From NCBI GenBank assembly GCA_937967805.1, contig CALBTC010000534.1:1-6013 (forward strand): 6,013 nt of DNA, written 5' to 3'. Within the stretch, counting starts at the first letter, position 1. Each line of letters opens with the position of its first letter. The position numbers and the translations under genes are program-made. Below the pieces are notes generated by a model. That model was not told where the DNA came from and searched no databases. It saw nothing but the letters and a program-made list of their open reading frames with translations. The stretch comes from an uncultured Anaerolineaceae bacterium. GTDB taxonomy: Bacteria; Chloroflexota; Anaerolineae; Promineifilales; Promineifilaceae. Shown piece by piece: positions 1 through 5,778 of this stretch.

Positions 1-2709
1 GAGCGGTTTTTGAATCCGGGGCGTGTTTCCATGCCGGATATTGACCTGGATTATCCAGACGATGCGCGACACTGGATGGTAGCTTACTCTAAACGGCGTT
101 ACGGCTCGGAGAAAGTGGCGCAAATCATTACCTTTGGAACGCTGGGGGCAAGGGCCGCTATTCGCGATGTGGGGCGGGCAATGGACATGCCGCTGGAAGA
201 AGTGGACGTGATTGCCCGGATGGTGCCGGCCATTCCCGGCAAGCCGGCCAAAATAGAAAACGTGCTGGATAAGGAGCATGAGTTTTACTCGTCGGAGCTG
301 GAGCAGAAGTACAAGGGGGAAACGGCCGTACAACAACTCCTAGACACCGCCCGCAACCTGGAAGGCGTGGCTCGCCACGCCTCCAGCCACGCCGCCGGGG
401 TCATCATCTCTGACCGGCCGCTGCACGAATACGTGCCCCTCAACAAACCCACCAGCGGCGATGAAGGTCTCGGCGGCGTCGACCGCGTGACCCAATGGCC
501 GATGGAAATTGTGGAATCCATTGGCCTGCTCAAAGTAGACTTTTTGGGATTGAGTACCCTCACCGTGATGCGCCAGGCGGCCCGCCTGATTGAAGAGCGG
601 TACGGCATCGCCTACACGATGGACAATATCCCCTACGATGAAGGACACGTAGGGCCAGACCCCACCAAAAAACCGGAACTGCTGTTCGACATGCTGGGGC
701 GCGGCGAAGTCGCCGGGGTGTTCCAGGTGGAAGGCGCGGGAATGAGACGCCTGATGATGGAGATGAAGCCGCGCCGCTTTGACCACATCATTGCCGCCAT
801 CTCGCTCTATCGCCCCGGCCCAATGGAAAACATTCCTGAATACATTCGCCGGATGCATTCGGCCATTTACGACAACAAAGACGTGGTGGAATATCACACC
901 CCAGCTCTGGAACCGATCCTCAAGGACACCTACGGCATTCTAGTGTACCAGGAGCAAATCATTCGCATCGCCTCAGACCTGGCAGGCTACGAACCAGGCG
1001 AGGCAGACATGATCCGCAAGGCCGTCTCTAAAAAGAAACGGGATTTGATGGACAAGCACCGCTCTCAGTTTACCGAGGGAGCGATGGCCAAAGGGTTCAG
1101 CCTGGAGGTGTGCGAGGCGATCTGGGGCGACATTGAGTTCTTCGCCCGCTACGGCTTCAACAAGGCCCACGCGGCCGACTATGCCAAAGTGACCTGCCAG
1201 ACAGCTTTCCTCAAGGCCCATTATCCGGTGGAGTATCTCACTGCGATGCTTTCAGTGGAACGGGACAACACAGACAAGGTGCGCCGCTATTTTGCCGAGG
1301 CCAAAAATCTGGGCATCGACGTGGCCCCGCCAGACATCAACGTCTCCGGCCTGGACTTTACCATTGATGACGAGGAAGAACGGCCGCTTATCCGCTTTGG
1401 CCTCGGCGCCATCAAAAATGCCGGAACGGCCGCGCTCATGAGTATCATCGAGGAACGCGAAGCCAACGGCCCGTTTAAAAGCCTGCGCGATTTGTGCGAA
1501 CGGGTCGATTTGAAGCGGGTGGGCAAACGGCCGCTTGAATACATGGCCAAAGCGCGCGTCTTCGACGCCTGGGGCACGCCGGCTCAATTTATGGATGCCC
1601 TGGACCGCATCGTCAATTACAGCAGCAGCGAGCACGCGGCCGCCTCTACCGGGCAGATGAGCCTGTTTGGCGGCGGCAGCACGCCGGCCATCAAGGTGGC
1701 TGTGGATTTGCTGCACGATCCCAAAGAAATCAAGAAAGTTAAACACAAAGAGCTTTTAGAGTGGGAAAAAGAAGCTTTAGGTGTCCATGTGTCAGAGCAT
1801 CCTTTGGAACGGCCGTTGGCCATGCTGCAATCCCGCACCAGCACCACCATTGGCGACCTTGATGCTAATTGGAACGGCAAGCAGGTTCGACTGGCGGGCA
1901 TGATTAGCACGCTGCGCACCCTCACCACCAAAAAAGGGGACCCGATGGCCTTTGCCACGCTGGAAGATTTGGAGGGCAAGATCGATCTGGTCCTGTTCCC
2001 CCGCACCTGGCAGGCGTGCCGGGAAAATGTGGCGGTGGATCAGGTGATGCTGGTGACAGGCAAGGTTCAGGTAAAACGCGACGATATCAATCTCATTGTA
2101 GATCGGGTGGAAACCAATCTGGAAATTGCCCAGGATGGAGACACAATCCGGCAAGCAGCAAAATCAAATAAACCGGCACAGAAAACGGCCGTTGCCAGCC
2201 AACCCCAAAACGGCAATGGTCATCCCAGTACACCATCGCCGCCGGAACCAACCCCAACGTTTACCTCACCAGAAAAAGCATCTGTGGCGGAAACGGCCGT
2301 TTCCGCCCACAATCAACCCCCACCGCCGCCACCCAACTTCGACGACGATTCGGAAGCGCAGCCCATCACCCAACCGTCTGCCAACACTGCGCCTGCCGAG
2401 CAAAAATACGACAACGGCAGCGATGCGCCAACCGCCAAAACGCCGCTGGTCAGCCCAGCCCCAACGCGCCAAACCAACGGCATCCACAAAACGGTGGTGG
2501 TAGAAATACGCCCGGTTGGGAACTGGCAAGAAGCGTGCCGCAAAGCGTTAAACAAAGTAAACGAGTACGAAGGCGAAGACGGGCTGACCATTGTGATTAG
2601 CGGCCAAAACTTGAAGATGGAGTTTCCCAACGGCCGTACCCGCAGCTGCCCAGAACTCCTGGAAACCCTGCGCACTATCCCCGGCATCGCCAAAGTTTAC
2701 AACCAGTAA
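1..2709 (+). CDS. dnaE: DNA polymerase III alpha subunit, 3' part (5' end outside window)
   Basis: Catalytic subunit of the replicative C-family DNA polymerase, acting at the replication fork with the sliding clamp. The frame is open from base 1, so the start and the N-terminal PHP domain lie upstream; the TTG at 10 is internal. Seen in order: the palm motif PDIDLD, with two catalytic Asp codons at 37-39 and 43-45; HASSHAAGV near 376; the third catalytic Asp in KVDFLGL at 538-540; RPGPM at 811-825; YGILVYQEQ near 931; YGFNKAHAADYA from 1150; a helix-hairpin-helix region near 1500-1575; a clamp-binding-type QMSLF at 1654-1668; an OB-fold at about 1885-2120. A low-complexity linker (2161-2481) then leads to an extra folded domain of about 75 residues (2482-2706) containing VVVEIRP and GNWQEACRKAL. 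All three catalytic aspartates are present and no frameshift is visible. Family assignment is very secure. Calling it DnaE rather than PolC rests on the motif order and the C-terminal OB-fold. Confidence 0.97.
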   Translation, partial: ERFLNPGRVSMPDIDLDYPDDARHWMVAYSKRRYGSEKVAQIITFGTLGARAAIRDVGRAMDMPLEEVDVIARMVPAIPGKPAKIENVLDKEHEFYSSELEQKYKGETAVQQLLDTARNLEGVARHASSHAAGVIISDRPLHEYVPLNKPTSGDEGLGGVDRVTQWPMEIVESIGLLKVDFLGLSTLTVMRQAARLIEERYGIAYTMDNIPYDEGHVGPDPTKKPELLFDMLGRGEVAGVFQVEGAGMRRLMMEMKPRRFDHIIAAISLYRPGPMENIPEYIRRMHSAIYDNKDVVEYHTPALEPILKDTYGILVYQEQIIRIASDLAGYEPGEADMIRKAVSKKKRDLMDKHRSQFTEGAMAKGFSLEVCEAIWGDIEFFARYGFNKAHAADYAKVTCQTAFLKAHYPVEYLTAMLSVERDNTDKVRRYFAEAKNLGIDVAPPDINVSGLDFTIDDEEERPLIRFGLGAIKNAGTAALMSIIEEREANGPFKSLRDLCERVDLKRVGKRPLEYMAKARVFDAWGTPAQFMDALDRIVNYSSSEHAAASTGQMSLFGGGSTPAIKVAVDLLHDPKEIKKVKHKELLEWEKEALGVHVSEHPLERPLAMLQSRTSTTIGDLDANWNGKQVRLAGMISTLRTLTTKKGDPMAFATLEDLEGKIDLVLFPRTWQACRENVAVDQVMLVTGKVQVKRDDINLIVDRVETNLEIAQDGDTIRQAAKSNKPAQKTAVASQPQNGNGHPSTPSPPEPTPTFTSPEKASVAETAVSAHNQPPPPPPNFDDDSEAQPITQPSANTAPAEQKYDNGSDAPTAKTPLVSPAPTRQTNGIHKTVVVEIRPVGNWQEACRKALNKVNEYEGEDGLTIVISGQNLKMEFPNGRTRSCPELLETLRTIPGIAKVYNQ
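1654..1668 (+). other. Predicted beta-clamp binding motif of DnaE (QMSLF)
   Basis: The codons encode Gln-Met-Ser-Leu-Phe, flanked by Gly-rich sequence, between the helix-hairpin-helix region and the OB-fold. The internal clamp-binding motif of E. coli DnaE (QADMF) is in the same relative place, and QMSLF fits the general Qxx(L/M)F clamp-binding consensus. The role is inferred from position and consensus. Confidence 0.75.
2161..2481 (+). other. Low-complexity Pro/Thr/Asn/Ala linker inside dnaE
   Basis: About 107 codons between the OB-fold and the terminal domain encode a Pro-, Thr-, Ser-, Asn- and Ala-rich sequence, including a PPPPPP run (about 2320-2337). No domain is recognisable, so it is probably a disordered tether. 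Two exact copies of the ACGGCCGT octamer (2185-2192 and 2293-2300) sit in it and both are read as Thr-Ala-Val. The stretch stays in frame with the domains on both sides. A second open frame over it (2126-2503) is a compositional shadow. Confidence 0.8.
2286..2307. repeat. Perfect 22-bp palindrome centred on ACGGCCGT
   Basis: The octamer copy at 2293-2300 extends on both sides without a mismatch to an 11+11 bp palindrome. The left half is GGCGGAAACGG and the axis lies between 2296 and 2297. It is the longest version of the iterated palindrome in the window. It lies in the part of dnaE encoding the disordered linker, where the protein would tolerate sequence change. Confidence 0.9.
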
Positions 2710-2756
2710 ATTAGCATATTGCAAATCATTCGATTATTTGTTAGCAATATGCTAAT
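2710..2756. promoter_or_regulatory. 13-bp inverted repeat, candidate operator of the downstream regulator
   Basis: The arms ATTAGCATATTGC (2710-2722) and GCAATATGCTAAT (2744-2756) are perfect reverse complements separated by 21 bases. The right arm region also reads TTAGC-AATAT-GCTAA (2741-2755), a smaller dyad, and the left has a weaker matching form, so there may be two operator sites facing each other. The repeat starts one base after the dnaE stop and ends about 55 bases before the regulator's start, where an autorepressing XRE or Phd protein would bind. No T-run follows the right arm, so an intrinsic terminator is less likely. No clear -35/-10 pair was found. Confidence 0.55.
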
Positions 2757-2764
2757 ATCCTGCT

Positions 2765-2784
2765 TTGATTGTTCTTGTAATCAA
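2765..2784 (+). other. Small hairpin or dyad TTGATT/AATCAA in the leader
   Basis: TTGATT (2765-2770) and AATCAA (2779-2784) are perfect 6-bp complements around an 8-base spacer. The dyad sits in the expected 5' leader of the antitoxin-like gene, 26 bases before its start. The stem is short and AT-rich, so it could be a minor protein-binding dyad or chance. Confidence 0.25.
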
Positions 2785-2803
2785 GTTCGCTCCAAGAAAA
2801 AGT

Positions 2804-2807
2804 AGGA
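2804..2807 (+). promoter_or_regulatory. Weak ribosome binding site (AGGA) for the regulator
   Basis: AGGA is followed by only three A residues before the ATG at 2811. The spacing is shorter than usual, which suggests modest translation initiation. No better purine block lies just upstream, and no other ATG in this frame fits the N-terminal domain better. Confidence 0.4.
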
Positions 2808-2810
2808 AAA

Positions 2811-3221
2811 ATGAGCAACGTTCAATTCATTCTCAAAGAAGGCAAACCTGAATATGCGGTAATTCCTTATGAACTGTATGAACAGCTAGTTGAAGATGCC
2901 GAAACGCTGCAAGACATTCGTGATATTGATGAAATCAAAGCCCGCATTGAAAGCGGTGAGGAAGAACTGATACCGGCTCATGTACCTTATGCCATCATAG
3001 ACGGGGAAAATCCGGTGAAGGTGTGGCGGGAGTATCGTGGCCTCACGCAGCAGCAGTTGGCTGAAGCGGCGGGGATTAGCGCCGCCTATCTCTCCCAAAT
3101 TGAAACCGGTAAACGCGCAGGCAAAACGGCCGTTCTCCAGGCCATCGCCCGCGCCATGAATTTAGACCTGGACGACGTCGTATACAATCCCCCACTCGGT
3201 GAAGAAATAGCAATTGAGTAA
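2811..3221 (+). CDS. Phd-like/XRE helix-turn-helix antitoxin-type regulator
   Basis: A 136-residue protein, probably a DNA-binding antitoxin or autoregulatory repressor. Residues 1-30 (NVQFILKEGKPEYAVIPYEL and on) resemble the Phd/YefM antitoxin N-terminus, with the typical 'GKPEYAVIPY' turn. Residues 31-66 form an acidic linker. Residues 68-125 form a Cro/CI-type helix-turn-helix: LTQQQLAEAAGIS, then the recognition-helix segment AAYLSQIETGKR. Proteins of this build are often paired with RelE/ParE- or HigB-type toxins. No toxin gene fits in the 101 bases upstream, and the convergent STAND gene follows at once, so here it is an orphan. The first 190 bases look more AT-rich than dnaE. Its stop codon lies in the 8-bp repeat array. 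Domain calls are strong; the antitoxin role is inferred, and a stand-alone transcriptional regulator is the main alternative. Confidence 0.85.
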   Translation: MSNVQFILKEGKPEYAVIPYELYEQLVEDAETLQDIRDIDEIKARIESGEEELIPAHVPYAIIDGENPVKVWREYRGLTQQQLAEAAGISAAYLSQIETGKRAGKTAVLQAIARAMNLDLDDVVYNPPLGEEIAIE

Positions 3222-3275
3222 TTAAGCAATTGGGTAATTATGTCACTTACTCAGTTACCCAATTACTCAATTACT
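3212..3275. repeat. 64-bp mirrored array of 8-bp units; likely bidirectional terminator region
   Basis: The sequence divides exactly into eight 8-bp units. The first four follow AATTGRGT loosely (AATTGAGT, AATTAAGC, AATTGGGT, AATTATGT). The last four are reverse-complement versions (CACTTACT, CAGTTACC, CAATTACT, CAATTACT), with the switch after 3243. Two perfect stems are possible: AATTGAGTAATT (3212-3223) with 3261-3272, or AATTGGGTAA (3228-3237) with 3255-3264. They overlap at 3261-3264, so they compete. The array lies between convergent genes and contains both TAA stops (3219-3221 on +, 3271-3273 on -). A transcript from either side would fold here, which fits termination or 3'-end protection, although the stems are AT-rich and T-runs are short. 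Confidence 0.75.
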
Positions 3276-5763
3276 TCTCCAGTCCCGACAACCAATCCTT
3301 CACTTCCTGCACTTTAGCGTGTCCAATAGCAATAAAGGTGTCTAGGCTTTCCCGGCCATGCTCTTTGGCAGCGTTGATGTTGCCGCGTGCGGCCGTTTCC
3401 CTGGCCAATCCATACAGCGCCACCGCCACTAATTCCTGGCTCTGCAAAATGCGGGCCAATCTGAATAATTCCTGAAACGTTTGGTGGGCAACGGCCGTTT
3501 CCCCCGTCTGAATCTGATACTCGCCCCACTCGCTCAATACCCGCGCCACCTGCCAGCGGTGGCCAATATCCTGTGCTAGCGTCAGCGCCTCCTGCCAGTA
3601 ATCCGCTGCCTGCTCCGGCAATTTTTGCACCACGGCCACGTCGGCCAACATGCGCAGCAGCAAAATGACCCGCTCCTGCTGCCCCACCCGCCGTGCCAGC
3701 GCCAGCGACTGCTCAAAATAGCTGCGGGCTTGCTCCAGATCTCCCTCCTCCTGCGCCAAAATGCCCAGCCCCCACAACATGCCGCTTTGTCCCTTGGCGT
3801 CCGGTGCCTCTTCATCCAGCATCTCGATGAGTGCCAGACCTTCTTCGTAAAACGCTTCGGCGCGAGCGAAATCGCCACGCATGTACGCCTGCACGCCCAA
3901 GCCGCGCAAAAAGTTGCTCACAATGCCGCCGTGGCCAAGTGATTTTGCTAGTTCCAGTCCCTCCTTATAGTAAGCATCTGCCAGCACGTAATCGCCGCGC
4001 CGCGCCGCCAGCACGCCCAGCGCCCGCAGCAGATGGCTTAATTCTTCTTCAGCTTCCAGCGAGCGAGCCAGCTCCAGCGCCGTCTCAAACCGAGCTTCGG
4101 CCTCGATGTATTCGCCCTGCCGCTGGGCCAATCGCCCCTGGTAATGGTGCAGCTTCATCTGAATTGCCGGATCGTCTTGTTGGGTGACGGCCGTTTCCAC
4201 CACCCGCAAATATTCCCCCGCCACATCATACAATCCTTTGGCCTCCCAAAAGAGGTAAAACGCCAGCACACCGGTCACAAAGTTGGCTATTTGCCCTAAT
4301 TGCTCTGCCAATTGCAGCGCCGTAAGCACATTTTTCTGCTCTAAATCCAGCGCGGCAAAATCATGGCTGTGCTTCTGGGCGAAGGTAACAAAGTAACGAA
4401 CAAAGCGCTGCTGCACGGCCGTATCCTCGCCCAACTGCTCGCTGGCATAATCCCGCAGCAGCAAATGCAGCCGGTACCGATTGGGGCGTCTCACGGCCGT
4501 CTCCCGTCCCGCCTGCACCAGAGACAGCGCATACAGTTTTCGCAAATAATCCTGGGCCACATCATGAGGCAGATCGGCCACCAACGCTGCCGCCTGGCTG
4601 CTAAAATCATCCCCGGCAAACACGCTCAAGGCCGCAAAAAATTGCTGCTGTTCAGGCTCAAGATGCTGGAAGCTGGTGTTAAAGGACAGACGCACGCTCT
4701 GATCTTCACTTTCCAGCTCCGCCAGGCGCCGCCTCTCTTTTTGCACGCGCTGCACAAATTCGGCCGTGGACCAGCCCGGCTCGTACGCCAGCCGGCCGGC
4801 AGCGATAGCCACGGCCAACGGCAAATGTCCCAGCAAGTCAGCCAATGTGAGGAAAAGAGAGCGTTCCGCCTCAACCCGCTCTTCGCCCAACACCTGGGCA
4901 AACAAGGCCACCGCTTCCTCGCCGTCGCTGGCAAACGGCCCCAAAACCAGCCGTGTCGCCCCACGCGTTACCGCCAGATCATGCCGCCGTGTGGTGATTA
5001 GCACAGCGCAGGAGCCGGTAGGCGGCAGCAGCGGCTTCACCTGCTCGCTGCTTTGCGCGTTGTCCAACACAATCAGCGCCTGCTTGTTGGCCAGCAGTTC
5101 TCGCACAATCCGGCTGCGGCTGCCCACATCCCCGTACTGGCGCACGTCTAAATCGTAGGCGCTGGCAAACGTGCTCAAAATCGACATTGTGTCCGATGTG
5201 TCCACTCGCGCCCACAATACGCCATCAGGAAACACGCGCCGCAGCTGGTATGCTAGATGGGCGGCCAGCGCTGTTTTGCCAACGCCCCCCATACCTTGAA
5301 TACTGTAAATGGCTGCATGTTGTCCCGCTAGCAACGTCTCCTTCAGCTGCTCAAGTTCCGCTTCGCGTCCTACAAAATAGGGTAAGTGGGCCATCGCCTG
5401 AAACGGCGCGGGGGATTCTCGTTTGGCTTCCGACAATTGTTCCCAATGGGTCAGCAGCTTGGCCAACGTTTCGTCCGGTTTTTGCTGCAAATCCCGCCGC
5501 AGCTCGGCGATGGTGGGATGTCCCGCTGATTCCAGTAGTTGGGACGCTTCTTTTTCGGTGAGGTGGAGAACGGCCGTCAACCGCACTAAATCGTTCAGCG
5601 TCCGCGGCCGACGCACCCGCCCTTCCATCCAATTCACAATCGTCGGCTTCGGCACGCCAGACAGTTTCTCTAGCTGTCCGGGCGTATAGCCGGAGCGTTT
5701 GATAAACTGCGTCAATAAATCGGCCAGTTGAAATGGATTTCCCACGACAAACCCCTTGTTCAT
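3271..5763 (-). CDS. HTH-NB-ARC-TPR STAND ATPase regulator
   Basis: An 830-residue signal-transducing ATPase with a DNA-binding-type N-terminus. Residues 14-68 form an XRE-like helix-turn-helix (LEKLSGVPKPTIVNW). The NB-ARC core has Walker A GMGGVGKT (157-164, Lys163), Walker B LIVLDN (230-235), a sensor-type segment AVLITTRR (253-260) and a GLPL-type GHLPLA (312-317). A winged-helix region spans about 355-440. At the MHD position it has LHL (432-434, in RYRLHLLLRDYA), so the usual Asp is missing. Residues about 535-810 hold seven TPR units spaced about 40 residues, with signatures such as RGDYVLADAYYKEGLELA. No transmembrane segment or signal peptide is evident, so it should be cytoplasmic. 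STAND proteins switch between ADP- and ATP-bound states after ligand binding to the repeats. The output could be transcriptional (AfsR/MalT-like logic) or defensive. The sequence does not decide this, and no nuclease, protease or other effector domain is visible. The start is supported by a good upstream GGGGAG. Confidence 0.93.
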   Translation of the reverse strand: MNKGFVVGNPFQLADLLTQFIKRSGYTPGQLEKLSGVPKPTIVNWMEGRVRRPRTLNDLVRLTAVLHLTEKEASQLLESAGHPTIAELRRDLQQKPDETLAKLLTHWEQLSEAKRESPAPFQAMAHLPYFVGREAELEQLKETLLAGQHAAIYSIQGMGGVGKTALAAHLAYQLRRVFPDGVLWARVDTSDTMSILSTFASAYDLDVRQYGDVGSRSRIVRELLANKQALIVLDNAQSSEQVKPLLPPTGSCAVLITTRRHDLAVTRGATRLVLGPFASDGEEAVALFAQVLGEERVEAERSLFLTLADLLGHLPLAVAIAAGRLAYEPGWSTAEFVQRVQKERRRLAELESEDQSVRLSFNTSFQHLEPEQQQFFAALSVFAGDDFSSQAAALVADLPHDVAQDYLRKLYALSLVQAGRETAVRRPNRYRLHLLLRDYASEQLGEDTAVQQRFVRYFVTFAQKHSHDFAALDLEQKNVLTALQLAEQLGQIANFVTGVLAFYLFWEAKGLYDVAGEYLRVVETAVTQQDDPAIQMKLHHYQGRLAQRQGEYIEAEARFETALELARSLEAEEELSHLLRALGVLAARRGDYVLADAYYKEGLELAKSLGHGGIVSNFLRGLGVQAYMRGDFARAEAFYEEGLALIEMLDEEAPDAKGQSGMLWGLGILAQEEGDLEQARSYFEQSLALARRVGQQERVILLLRMLADVAVVQKLPEQAADYWQEALTLAQDIGHRWQVARVLSEWGEYQIQTGETAVAHQTFQELFRLARILQSQELVAVALYGLARETAARGNINAAKEHGRESLDTFIAIGHAKVQEVKDWLSGLEK

Positions 5764-5772
5764 CCGTGCATA

Positions 5773-5778
5773 CTCCCC
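5773..5778 (-). promoter_or_regulatory. Ribosome binding site (GGGGAG) of the STAND gene
   Basis: On the minus strand GGGGAG is followed by nine bases and then the ATG at 5763-5761. An ATG at 5771-5769 is closer but out of frame. This supports the chosen start and the full N-terminal helix-turn-helix. Confidence 0.65.

Larger units (their letters stand above)
322..5577. repeat. Dispersed iterated palindrome ACGGCCGT, 11 exact copies
   Basis: Exact copies start at 322, 1809, 2185, 2293, 2630, 3126, 3491, 4187, 4415, 4493 and 5570. The octamer is its own reverse complement. Five copies are in dnaE, one in the antitoxin-like gene and five in the STAND gene. All are inside coding sequence, though the non-coding DNA is too short to make that meaningful. 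Nine copies are read in the host gene as Thr-Ala-Val; the exceptions, at 1809 and 2630, are read in other frames (E-R-P and N-G-R). Several extend to GAAACGGCCGT or GGAAACGGCCGT. About ten further CGGCCG hexamers occur without the A/T flanks (for example 415, 1172, 1381, 1427, 1528, 1637, 3390, 4761, 4793 and 5605). Function is unknown. Confidence 0.9.

Noticed and set aside
10..12. TTG at 10 as the start of dnaE
   Set aside because: The frame is open to base 1, and the codons before it (E-R-F) continue the conserved RFLNPxRVSMPD block, so the true start is upstream of the window.
340..897. A 185-codon minus-strand open frame inside dnaE, with others at 1252-1746 and 1792-2154
   Set aside because: These overlap conserved polymerase motifs on the other strand and their His/Gly/Val-rich translations match no family, so they are shadow frames.
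2126..2503. A 125-codon open frame in another + frame over the dnaE linker
   Set aside because: The Pro/Arg/Thr-rich translation is a by-product of the low-complexity linker, and dnaE itself continues in frame to a folded C-terminal domain.
2710..2756. Intrinsic terminator of dnaE
   Set aside because: The stem is AT-rich with a 21-base spacer and no T-run follows it. An operator role fits better, though a part in the dnaE 3' end is not excluded.
3212..3275. CRISPR array
   Set aside because: The units are 8 bp with no spacers and the orientation flips in the middle, unlike CRISPR repeats of about 23-40 bp separated by unique spacers.
3230..3475. An 81-codon + strand open frame starting in the 8-bp repeat array
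   Set aside because: It is built from the repeat and then antisense STAND sequence, with no ribosome binding site or motif.
4363..5001. A 212-codon + strand open frame opposite the STAND gene
   Set aside because: It lies wholly antisense to the NB-ARC domain, has no recognisable motif and has the composition expected of a reversed GC-rich gene.
3271..5763. A confirmed anti-phage (Avs-like) defence system
   Set aside because: The STAND core and TPRs would fit, but no effector domain is fused and neither neighbour is a defence gene. The N-terminal helix-turn-helix points at least equally to transcriptional control.
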